Shown: positions 1 through 5,494 of the stretch, in pieces
Numbering within the stretch: position 1 is the first letter of the stretch
How the letters are laid out: each line of letters begins with the position of its first letter
Origin: an uncultured Prevotella sp.
GTDB taxonomy: Bacteria > Bacteroidota > Bacteroidia > Bacteroidales > Bacteroidaceae
Assembly (NCBI GenBank): GCA_937892695.1
Contig: CALBJK010000189.1
Span: 1 to 5,494 of the forward strand
Length of the DNA stretch: 5,494 nt
Direction: 5' to 3'
Position numbers and translations under genes: made by a program
The notes under the pieces: model-generated
Told to the model about the DNA's origin: nothing
The model's database searches: none
Seen by the model: the letters and a program-made list of their open reading frames with translations, nothing else

Positions 1-68
1 TGAGAAACTGTTATTTTATGCCATCTTTCTAAGGGTGGGAAACTTCAGTAATTTAAAAAATCTTCATT

Positions 69-341
69 ATGCAGACAAAACTTCTCACCGGGATTATAAG
101 CCATATCCTCGGACGGCGTTACTACGCCAACATCATAAACACGCGAGGAACGGCAAAGTGCGAACTCGCCTGTTTCATCTTCCCCACAAAAGGCGAAGCC
201 ATGAAGCACCGCGACCGGCTGCTGGCCAACATGTCCTACCAGTATGTAGAGACCGTATCCTTCCGCTCCAGGCGCGACTATGACAAGTTAAAGCCCGTAT
301 ACCGGGAAACAACACTATCTTCGCGGCATGAAAACAAGTGA
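69..341 (+). CDS. Small basic protein of unknown function, probable phage gene
   Basis: I do not recognise a characterised function. The 90-residue product has no signal peptide and no clear membrane segment. It is rich in Arg and Lys, with a compact core (about residues 18-70) that reads as alternating strands and one helix: YYANIINTRG, then CELACFIFPTKGEAMKHRDR, then a YVETVSFRSRRDY segment. From memory, small proteins with a YxNIINTxGT start and a VETVSFRSR segment recur in Bacteroides prophages, but I cannot search for them. The ATG at 69 is the first good start after an AT-rich leader (1-68). No Shine-Dalgarno site precedes it, as is usual in Bacteroidota. The 3' end overlaps the next gene by 14 bases, so the two are probably co-transcribed and translationally coupled. 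The last ten residues lie largely in that overlap and are unlikely to be conserved. A DNA- or virion-associated role is possible but unsupported. Confidence 0.72.
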   Translation: MQTKLLTGIISHILGRRYYANIINTRGTAKCELACFIFPTKGEAMKHRDRLLANMSYQYVETVSFRSRRDYDKLKPVYRETTLSSRHENK

Positions 342-714
342 ACAAACACGGTACACCGTCATGGCCGACGCTACGGACAGCTCGGTCACTCTCTCGGAGG
401 AACTGCTCATGCTCTTACGCAGCAGGGGCACACAGCTGAAGCCGCTGGTCTTCGTCTTCTTCATACCGGCGACACGACGGTACGCCTTCATGCTTAATCC
501 GGACATCGACCGCCCAACGCAGATCGCCGAGCTCCAATGCAACTCCAAGTTCGGCACAGTAGGATTCGAGACGCTCTGCCCGACGGTCAGCCGCATTCTT
601 TACGACTACGGCATCAGTGCGCTCAGATGCAGGCTCGCCGTCACCCCACGCAAGCTGCCCGACGGAAGGCACTACTACCAGATAGAAAGACCTCATTTAG
701 TTAGTAATCAATAA
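328..714 (+). CDS. Hypothetical protein, 128 residues, probable phage structural or accessory gene
   Basis: No family is recognised. The protein appears soluble. It has a helical N-terminal part (residues 20-35, TLSEELLMLLRSRG), a hydrophobic strand (LVFVFFIPATRRYAFML, about 40-56), a middle helix around TVSRILYDYGI, and a C-terminal strand pair ending in RHYYQIERPH. The start at 328 overlaps the previous gene by 14 bases; an in-frame ATG at 361 (residue 12) is an alternative. The final residues LVSNQ and the stop at 712-714 are read from the AT-rich TTAGT-type repeat sequence that begins near 698, so the native C-terminus may have been altered by that element. The long virion-type gene follows after 125 bases on the same strand. 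Its place between a small phage-like gene and a structural gene suggests a virion assembly role, but that is inference only. Confidence 0.75.
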   Translation: MKTSEQTRYTVMADATDSSVTLSEELLMLLRSRGTQLKPLVFVFFIPATRRYAFMLNPDIDRPTQIAELQCNSKFGTVGFETLCPTVSRILYDYGISALRCRLAVTPRKLPDGRHYYQIERPHLVSNQ

Positions 715-833
715 TTAGTAATTGGCAGTTGGTTTTTGTGGTGTGTGCCACCCACCTGTAGAGACGCCACTCCGGTGCGTCTCCCAAGCGGAATGCCACA
801 TAAATACCAAATACTAACTACTAAACACCAATT
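698..833. repeat. Imperfect palindromic element (REP- or MITE-like) with GAGACGC hairpin core
   Basis: The AT-rich gap between two GC-rich genes is built as nested inverted repeats. The outer parts pair imperfectly: AATTGG at 720-725 faces CCAATT at 828-833. The left TTGGTTTTTGTGG (729-741) resembles the reverse complement of the right arm (796-812, which reads TTTGGTATTTATGTGG on the other strand). The core is a clean hairpin: GAGACGC at 761-767 pairs with GCGTCTC at 777-783, extended by two more pairs around a bulged C. It has no T-run after it, so it is not a classic intrinsic terminator. From memory, TAGAGACGC...GCGTCTC palindromes are common dispersed intergenic repeats in Bacteroides and other phyla. 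TTAGTAATT-type tandem bits (698-723) also recur in such elements. The left edge runs into the last codons of the upstream gene. Confidence 0.5.
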
Positions 834-839
834 GGAGAA

Positions 840-3539
840 ATGCAAAAGGAAATAAAATACAACGGCTTCTCAGCCGTACCGTCCGATTACGAGTCGGCTG
901 ACGGCGACCTCGCCGCCTCCCTTAACATCGTGCCCGAAGACGGCGCGCTCGTCACCGTCGGGCAGCCCGAAACCGTGCTGCGGCTGCAAACACCCAAAAG
1001 GGTAATCAGCATTCACTCTACATCGGCATTCAGCCATTACATCATCCTCGACCCTACAGACAATTCTCTGTCATGGCTCGACAGCGGCAGCATCGACCCC
1101 GACTCCAAAGAGCCGACGACAGCACTTACGACGCTGCCCGACTTCGACACACAGGCCGGAATATACGGCATCGAGACCGTGGGCAACACCCTCGTCGTCC
1201 TCACCGCCGACGCTATGCACTATCTTCTTTGGAAGGGCAAGGACGAAGGCTATCTGTACCTCGGTACGCATCTGCCCGAATGCCCCATATCATTCGGACT
1301 GCAGGGCGAGGTCGTCCGCTCCGACGAGTTCTCCATTTCATTTGACAAGATAGCCGAAGGAGACATCTTCAAGGAGTTCTCCGACAGCAACAAGACACGC
1401 ATTTCCGACCAGGTGCTCGCCAAGGTCAACAAGTTCATAGCCGAACACTCCACCGACAAGGGACGCTTCATCTACCCCTTCCTCGTACGCTACGCCTACC
1501 GGCTCTACGACGGATCGCTCACCATGCACTCCGCGCCGGTGCTGATGATTGCCTCGTCCGACCTCGCGCCGCAGGTGTTCTGGTCGCACATCACCGGAAA
1601 GGGCTCCTACACCGATGCCAAGCTCTACATCGTGGCCGTCGAACAGAAGCTCGACTATGCAGTCATCAACGCCTCGCGTCTCGAAGACCTCAGACTGTGG
1701 AAGGACATAGTGCGCTCGGTCGATGTCTTTGTCTCCAAGCCCATCTATACGTATGACCAGAACGGCAAGTGTGAACGGTTCACCAAGTCAGAACAGTACG
1801 GCTCCTACTGCGTATGCAAGCACACCAACCAGAAGGCCGACACAGCCAAGTTCCCCCTGCGATACCAGAAGAGGACCTTCAACGAACTCTACGCCTTCAC
1901 CTTCGACCCCCAAAACCTCAAATATCCCTCGGCACGCCTGATGATTCCGCGCCGCTCCGCCGACACGGTCAAGGAGGACATACGGTCCGTCTCCCAGTTC
2001 TACCTGCTCGAAAGCGTCAAGCTCGAACAGCTCGCCACCGTGCGCACACCGCTCAACGTCGAGGAAGACTACCTGCAGTCGCTCCTCACGCGCGAGGTGA
2101 TGACCGACGACTATGACAGCCACGACCGGCTCATACCGCGCTACGCCTTCGCCTACAACGCTCGCCTCAACATGGCCAACCTGCGCAAGGTGCTGTACGA
2201 CTCGTTCAACGCCGGGGCGCAGTTCGCCTTCACCGACGGATATGTAATGAACGGCAGCATGCCCGGCATATTGGACAGTAAAATCTCCTACTGCGTATTC
2301 TTCTTCATCAAGCAGGACGGACGCGACATCGTAGTACAGGGCGAGTCATACATGCTCGGCAACCTCACGCCCACGCTCTTCCTCTTCTATCCCAACGTCA
2401 ACGCCTACAAGGCCGTCATCGTAGAGTGGAACTCGTTCCCCTCATGCCACGAGGTGCAGCTCGAACAGCACAGCTTCCTCAACGGGGCGTTCTTCTTCGG
2501 AGGATGGGACGACCCGGCAGAAAACGCAACCACACCCACCGCGTCGTCGGATGAAGACAGAATCGTCGACGTGCCCAACAAGATCTACACGTCCGAGGTC
2601 AACAACCCCTTCTATTTCCCGGTCAAGGGCATCAACACCGTCGGCACGGGCGCCATCCTCGGCATTTCCTCAGCCGTCAAGGCTCTCTCTGAAGGACAGT
2701 TCGGACAGTTCCCTCTCTACGCCTTCACCTCCGAAGGCGTGTGGGCGCTCGAAGTGTCGTCCTCCGGCACCTACTCGGCACGACAGCCTGTCACGCGCGA
2801 CGTATGCGTCAACTCCGGCAGCATCACACAGATAGACTCCGCCGTGCTCTTCGCCACAGAACGGGGCATAATGCTCATCTCCGGCTCCACGTCGGTATGC
2901 ATCAGCGACTCGCTCGATGCCGACACGGCATTCTCCATGACGCAAATGCCGTATTCGGAAGAATTGTTGGAAAAAAACGGCATGACAGCAGCGGATGTCT
3001 CCGTCATACCGTTCAAGGATTTCATAAAAGAGTGCCGCATGATATACGACTACACCAACCAGCGCATCGTCGTATATAATCCGGAACAACCCTACGCCTA
3101 CGTCTATTCGCTCAAATCGAAGGCGTGGGGCATGATGCAGAGTACGATCGGGAGCAGCGTCAGTTCCTATCCCGAAGCTCTCGCCATGGATAAGAACGGC
3201 AGTCTCGTCGACTTGTCTCTATCCGGAGCCGGTAGTGCCAACGGTATCATCCTCACCCGTCCGCTCAAATTCGGCGCACCCGACGTTCTGAAGACTGTCG
3301 ATACCGTCATACAGCGCGGCTACTTCCGAAAGGGACACGTACAGTGTGTGCTCTACGGCTCGCGCGACCTGTTCAACTGGCAGATGGTCTGCTCCTCACG
3401 CGACCACCGTCTGCGCGGCTTCCGGGGCACGCCATACAAGTACTTCCGACTCGCCCTGCTCTGCCAGCTGTCAAGCGACGAACGTCTCTACGGATGCACC
3501 GTACAGTTCACGCCGCGATTCCAGAACAGACCAAGGTAA
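840..3539 (+). CDS. Large phage virion protein, probable beta-propeller tail nozzle / DNA-stabilisation-like protein
   Basis: This 899-residue protein dominates the window. It has no signal peptide or membrane segment. It shows repeated beta-rich units of the propeller kind: VISIHSTSAFSHYIIL (55-70), GIETVGNTLVVLTADAMHYLLW (110-131), FPLYAFTSEGVWALEVSSSGTYS (624-646), SGSITQIDSAVLFATERGIMLISG (659-682) and RMIYDYTNQRIVVYNP with YAYVYSLKSKAWGMM (733-766). The pattern 'plays as a string, compared with a value, then a run and stop' matches phage nozzle or packaged-DNA stabilisation proteins (T7 gp12 and P22 gp10 types), which close the portal channel with a beta-propeller. This link is by fold pattern, not by a firm sequence match. 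A central part (211-237) reads FIYPFLVRYAYRLYDGSLTMHSAPV. A separate C-terminal domain (about 801-897) holds VLYGSRDLFNWQMV and ends in YGCTVQFTPRF. The ATG at 840 has GGAG at 834-837, too close to be a normal ribosome site. It could also be a tail fibre or hub protein. Confidence 0.93.
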   Translation: MQKEIKYNGFSAVPSDYESADGDLAASLNIVPEDGALVTVGQPETVLRLQTPKRVISIHSTSAFSHYIILDPTDNSLSWLDSGSIDPDSKEPTTALTTLPDFDTQAGIYGIETVGNTLVVLTADAMHYLLWKGKDEGYLYLGTHLPECPISFGLQGEVVRSDEFSISFDKIAEGDIFKEFSDSNKTRISDQVLAKVNKFIAEHSTDKGRFIYPFLVRYAYRLYDGSLTMHSAPVLMIASSDLAPQVFWSHITGKGSYTDAKLYIVAVEQKLDYAVINASRLEDLRLWKDIVRSVDVFVSKPIYTYDQNGKCERFTKSEQYGSYCVCKHTNQKADTAKFPLRYQKRTFNELYAFTFDPQNLKYPSARLMIPRRSADTVKEDIRSVSQFYLLESVKLEQLATVRTPLNVEEDYLQSLLTREVMTDDYDSHDRLIPRYAFAYNARLNMANLRKVLYDSFNAGAQFAFTDGYVMNGSMPGILDSKISYCVFFFIKQDGRDIVVQGESYMLGNLTPTLFLFYPNVNAYKAVIVEWNSFPSCHEVQLEQHSFLNGAFFFGGWDDPAENATTPTASSDEDRIVDVPNKIYTSEVNNPFYFPVKGINTVGTGAILGISSAVKALSEGQFGQFPLYAFTSEGVWALEVSSSGTYSARQPVTRDVCVNSGSITQIDSAVLFATERGIMLISGSTSVCISDSLDADTAFSMTQMPYSEELLEKNGMTAADVSVIPFKDFIKECRMIYDYTNQRIVVYNPEQPYAYVYSLKSKAWGMMQSTIGSSVSSYPEALAMDKNGSLVDLSLSGAGSANGIILTRPLKFGAPDVLKTVDTVIQRGYFRKGHVQCVLYGSRDLFNWQMVCSSRDHRLRGFRGTPYKYFRLALLCQLSSDERLYGCTVQFTPRFQNRPR

Positions 3540-3545
3540 CTTTGC

Positions 3546-3674
3546 TCATAACACCGCAACCGCCTTACGTATGTTTGCTGGCATGGCGCACAACTTGTTG
3601 TCGCTACGGGCTTTCTCCATGTCATAGTCAGACTGCAAGCCGTGCCATATTTCAGCGTTTATGCCTGTAATTTC
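3546..3674 (-). pseudogene. Decayed C-terminal remnant of a HigA-type (XRE family) antitoxin
   Basis: On the - strand, 42 codons lie between an in-frame TAA (3675-3677) and a TGA (3546-3548). They read ITGINAEIWHGLQSDYDMEKAR, then a short linker, then ANIRKAVAVL. This matches the pattern just after the helix-turn-helix in HigA-like addiction-module antitoxins, where a 'GIsaEfWlnLQxxYDlexAr' segment is the best-kept stretch and Bacteroides members often end in an IRKxAAVL-like tail. The usual N-terminal HTH (about 50-60 residues) is missing in this frame and no ATG opens it; the first internal ATG is at 3620. In another frame just upstream (3659-3730, - strand) the peptide LSTKTVHDICEYYKK resembles an HTH recognition helix (compare LSxKTVsxIINGK), so the gene may have decayed by internal deletion plus frameshift. 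No HigB toxin is visible. The remnant ends 6 bases from the stop of the long virion gene. Confidence 0.6.
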
Positions 3675-3700
3675 TTATAATATTCACAAATATCGTGAAC

Positions 3701-3723
3701 TGTTTTTGTGCTCAACAAAAACA
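3701..3723. terminator. AT-rich stem-loop between converging genes, weak terminator candidate
   Basis: TGTTTTTGT (3701-3709) pairs perfectly with ACAAAAACA (3715-3723) around a five-base loop. It lies 16 bases past the stop of the - strand paralog gene and about 160 bases past the stop of the long + strand gene. A hairpin between converging units could end transcription from either side, but the stem has only two G:C pairs and neither side is followed by a clean T-run, so it may be incidental. Confidence 0.25.
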
Positions 3724-3739
3724 CAATCATTGTTTTCTA

Positions 3740-4243
3740 TCAGAACGGGTGCTGGCGTATCCTCAGCCGTTTCGTCCTCCACGTCAGCGTGTTCTTCATC
3801 TTCTCTTTTGTCTCCTCAAGCCGTGCCTGCCAGTTTGCCGTGCTGCCAGGATTGGTCATGCCCATCCATTCGGCCAGCACACGCACCACGAAGTACTTAT
3901 GTATCAGCTCTTTAAGCAGCAACAGCGTCGTATGCGAAAATTCCGGCGGAAGCGTCAGCTCTATCGTATATTCTTCGTGCTCCACAAGCGAATTGTCAAA
4001 TACCTCACCGCCGGAACACTCCTTTTTGGTAAAAGGGTAGAGGACTTCCACACACTCGGCGTGGGCGAGGTTCAGCATTCGCGTCACCAGATTCTCGTTG
4101 CCGCCCTGCGCCACGTCGAACACCTGATGGCGGGCGTGGTCGTCGTCGGTCTTCATCACGTCGCCTTCCACATACGAATAGCTCTCCACGTCGTAAAGCA
4201 GCTCTTCGCGTCTGAACACCAGCGTCGCCTTCACACTCTTCAT
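3740..4243 (-). CDS. Phage-associated hypothetical protein, paralog 1 of a triplet
   Basis: The 167-residue product is one of three neighbouring paralogs of unknown function. Its N-terminus KATLVFRREELLYDVESYSY (a strand then a helix) lines up with TVHVTVTMAELLYDISNETY in paralog 2 and ITIYITKESVWNEVCKVSEY in paralog 3. The middle has a DDD acidic stretch and the helix LVTRMLNLAHAECVEVLYPF. It is followed by a beta-type segment (EYTIELTLPPEF) and the helix LLLLKELIHKYFVVRVLAEWMGM, whose Trp is shared by all three. The C-terminus is basic (WRTKRLRIRQHPF). I chose the ATG at 4241-4243 by alignment with the paralogs; an in-frame ATG at 4279 would add 12 residues (METKGECRIRRC) that have no counterpart. 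AAAGGAGA (4263-4270) lies too far upstream to serve the chosen start. It follows paralog 2 after an AT-rich gap of 84 bases. Likely soluble; a small virion neck, tail-completion or assembly role is possible but unproven. Confidence 0.85.
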   Translation of the reverse strand: MKSVKATLVFRREELLYDVESYSYVEGDVMKTDDDHARHQVFDVAQGGNENLVTRMLNLAHAECVEVLYPFTKKECSGGEVFDNSLVEHEEYTIELTLPPEFSHTTLLLLKELIHKYFVVRVLAEWMGMTNPGSTANWQARLEETKEKMKNTLTWRTKRLRIRQHPF

Positions 4244-4327
4244 GCACCGTCTTATCCGGCATTCTCCTTTCGTCTCCATACCATCAAAATTTTGTTATCC
4301 TGAAATACAATCTTTTTACAATGACCT

Positions 4328-4840
4328 TTACCCTTGTGCCTTTGTTGCGGTTGCAGGCCTCGTAGGGCGGCAGCGCCTGTTCACGGCATTTCTTAACGAC
4401 TGCATCGCACGTGCCGCCAGCGTGGCGTAGTCGGCTGCGTCGCCTTTGTCCGTCACCAGATACCAGTCGGCCACGGCAGTGTTGCGGATATAGTCGTGCA
4501 CGGCCTCGGCCATGCCCTCAGTGGCCGCCTCGTCATAGTTGCCGGGCATCGACAGATGCAGCGCAATGTCGTCCGGACTGTCCTGAAGGATGTCGTCCGC
4601 ACTCAGGGCCGACTCGTCCAGATATTCCGCTACCGCCGTCTTCACCTCGGCAAACGCCCGTTTCACCGAACGCAGTATCTTGTCGCGGTTGTCCGCATCC
4701 ATCGACGCGAACATGTAGGCCACTTTCCTGTAGTTTGTTCCGTCGTCGGCCATGCGGCCACGCAGGTACGTCTCGTTGGATATGTCGTACAACAGCTCTG
4801 CCATCGTCACAGTCACATGAACAGTCTTTTTCTTTGCCAT
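4328..4840 (-). CDS. Phage-associated hypothetical protein, paralog 2 of a triplet
   Basis: The 170-residue product shares its plan with the genes on both sides. It starts MAKKKTVHVTVTMAELLYDI (strand then helix) and has a GRMADDG turn like GAKMTGDDG in paralog 3. A helix follows (DNRDKILRSVKRAFAEVKTAVAEYL, about 59-83), then an acidic linker and a strand (DIALHLSMPGNY). The shared helix is YIRNTAVADWYLV, with the conserved Trp. The tail is basic and Pro-rich (RRCRPTRPATATKAQG), close to RKRPRRPGRE in paralog 3. The start at 4838-4840 fits the paralogs. A GTG at 4868-4870 overlaps the stop of paralog 3 by four bases (GTGA) and would add ten residues; an ATG at 4844-4846 is also in frame. The tight spacing with paralog 3 indicates one operon. 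The function is unknown; the charged, helix-rich make-up and lack of membrane segments suggest a soluble oligomeric protein. Confidence 0.87.
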   Translation of the reverse strand: MAKKKTVHVTVTMAELLYDISNETYLRGRMADDGTNYRKVAYMFASMDADNRDKILRSVKRAFAEVKTAVAEYLDESALSADDILQDSPDDIALHLSMPGNYDEAATEGMAEAVHDYIRNTAVADWYLVTDKGDAADYATLAARAMQSLRNAVNRRCRPTRPATATKAQG

Positions 4841-4866
4841 AATCATATAGTCTTTAAAGGTATCGC

Positions 4867-5319
4867 TCACTCCCTGCCCGGACGGCGCGGACGCTTACGA
4901 TGGTACAGCATACGCAACGCCTCCTCCATCTTCGATGCCGCTTCGCCCAGACAGCCGTCGGCCTCTTCCTTGTTCGCCAGCCTGTACCATCTGCCGAGCA
5001 CCGACCGCACCAGATATCCGGAGATGGCGGCCCTGACGCTCGGGGTCAGTTCCTCATTGTAACATTCCGACACTTCAAGCTCCGCCTCGAAATCCTCCGT
5101 AGGCAGGTCGCTGCCGGTCAGCAGCTCTTTCAGCTTTGCGTTGGCTTCGGCCACCGACTCTTCCCAGAAGAGTTGAAGGTCTGCCTTGTCGGCTTCCGTC
5201 AGCGTGATGCAGCGGTATGCGCCGTCGTCGCCGGTCATCTTCGCTCCGGCGTATTCCGAGACCTTGCATACCTCATTCCACACGCTTTCCTTTGTTATGT
5301 ATATTGTAATAGTTGCCAT
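4867..5319 (-). CDS. Phage-associated hypothetical protein, paralog 3 of a triplet
   Basis: The 150-residue product begins MATITIYITKESVWNEVCKV, followed by GAKMTGDDGAYRCI. Next come a long helix (ADKADLQLFWEESVAEANAKLKELL, about 43-67), a strand (FEAELEVSECY), and the shared helix AAISGYLVRSVLGRWYRLANKEEAD with the conserved Trp. It closes with a helix and a basic tail (MEEALRMLYHRKRPRRPGRE). From memory, proteins of this form (GAKMTGDDGAY..., WYxxxNKEEAE, and an RKxPxRP tail) are frequent in Bacteroides and Prevotella prophages, generally without a known role. The frame stays open upstream to 5487. The ATG at 5317-5319 is chosen because the paralogs start there, and because the upstream stretch is better explained as a separate membrane-peptide frame ending at 5331. 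That frame's stop lies 11 bases upstream, so both probably share one transcript. A neck or tail accessory role is a guess from the phage context. Confidence 0.86.
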   Translation of the reverse strand: MATITIYITKESVWNEVCKVSEYAGAKMTGDDGAYRCITLTEADKADLQLFWEESVAEANAKLKELLTGSDLPTEDFEAELEVSECYNEELTPSVRAAISGYLVRSVLGRWYRLANKEEADGCLGEAASKMEEALRMLYHRKRPRRPGRE

Positions 5320-5330
5320 CACGAAAAACA

Positions 5331-5483
5331 TTAGAACAACAATTTCCTCACAATGACTGACAGCGGCTTGCGCAGCGCATACACCGCCAGCGACAGCACG
5401 GCGGCCACAAGCCACCAGTAACCACCAATTATCCCAAGTGGGTCTAACCATCGGAAATGAAAGGATAGTAAGGTGATGTAATA
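5331..5483 (-). pseudogene. Small single-pass membrane protein frame without a normal start (broken gene or unusual start)
   Basis: Between an in-frame TGA (5484-5486) and a TAA (5331-5333) the - strand reads 50 codons. They end in a convincing membrane segment with positive tail: LDPLGIIGGYWWLVAAVLSL, then AVYALRKPLSVIVRKLLF. Hydrophobic residues 18-37 followed by R-K-P and R-K fit a one-pass protein with its C-terminus inside the cell. No ATG, GTG or TTG opens this frame before the GTG at 5406-5408, which would leave only 25 residues. An ATG at 5449-5451 starts MVRPTWDNWWLLVA in the neighbouring frame and would meet the membrane frame if a shift occurred near 5404-5415. There GCCAC is repeated with a 7-base period. 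The gene could thus be frameshifted, cut by the TGA, or started at a rare codon. Its place 11 bases before paralog 3 fits an operon. Small membrane proteins of phages are often holin-like or spanin-like, but nothing here proves that. Confidence 0.4.
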
Positions 5484-5494
5484 TCACTGATTTA

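Noticed and set aside
1..68. Promoter for the first gene
   Set aside because: The leader is AT-rich, but I could not find a convincing pair of Bacteroides-type boxes (TTTG with TAnnTTTG), so no promoter is called. An upstream gene may end at the window edge.
761..783. GAGACGC hairpin as an intrinsic terminator
   Set aside because: No T-run follows the stem on either strand, and it lies inside a larger palindromic element, so a repeat is the better reading.
2694..2711. Perfect in-frame 9-base tandem repeat GGACAGTTC x2 encoding GQFGQF
   Set aside because: It looked like a recent duplication, but as I recall QFGQFPLY is a conserved stretch of this protein family, so it is more likely sequence constraint than a new event.
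2670..3089. Open - strand frame of 139 codons inside the 899-residue gene
   Set aside because: It lies wholly within a long, well-formed gene, and its product looks like a shadow frame with no recognisable motif.
840..3539. Diversity-generating retroelement target in the long virion protein
   Set aside because: No reverse transcriptase, template repeat or C-type-lectin-like variable end is present in the window.
3695..4303. Open + strand frame of 202 codons opposite paralog 1
   Set aside because: The - strand frame aligns with its two paralogs; the + strand product does not resemble any domain and is composed like antisense.
4496..5062. Open + strand frame of 188 codons opposite paralogs 2 and 3
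   Set aside because: It lies antisense across two genes supported by mutual homology. Its product is rich in His, Arg and Cys with no coherent domain, as expected for a shadow frame in GC-rich DNA.

Overview
This 5.5-kb window looks like part of a prophage or phage genome from a Bacteroidota host, most likely a gut Bacteroidales. The grounds are mixed. None of the genes has a well-spaced Shine-Dalgarno site, which is usual in Bacteroidota. From memory, the long protein and the small proteins resemble families common in Bacteroides and Prevotella prophages. The coding parts are GC-rich and the gaps are AT-rich. No integrase, terminase, capsid gene, RNA gene or CRISPR array is visible, so 'prophage' rests on the kind of genes present.

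Left part, + strand (69-3539): two small unrecognised genes overlap by 14 bases (90 and 128 residues). A 125-base AT-rich gap follows, holding an imperfect palindrome with a GAGACGC/GCGTCTC hairpin at its core. Then comes a 899-residue protein whose fold pattern suggests a virion protein of the tail nozzle or DNA-stabilisation type (beta-propeller). These three probably form one transcription unit of structural genes.

Middle (3540-3739): the two gene sets converge here. The gap is not empty. On the - strand it holds a decayed C-terminal piece of a HigA-type (XRE family) antitoxin, then an AT-rich stretch with a 9-bp stem-loop.

Right part, - strand (3740-5319 and on to the window edge): three small genes in a row (167, 170 and 150 residues) are diverged paralogs. 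They share an N-terminal strand-helix motif, a Trp near the C-terminal third and a basic, Arg/Pro-rich tail. Upstream of them, a short open frame (5331-5483) encodes one membrane segment but has no normal start codon, so it is either broken or starts unusually.

The likely picture is a late structural or accessory module of a Bacteroidales phage, with convergent operons and a dead toxin-antitoxin relic at the meeting point. The points most worth a second look are the paralogous triplet of unknown role, the antitoxin relic, and the palindromic element just upstream of the long gene.
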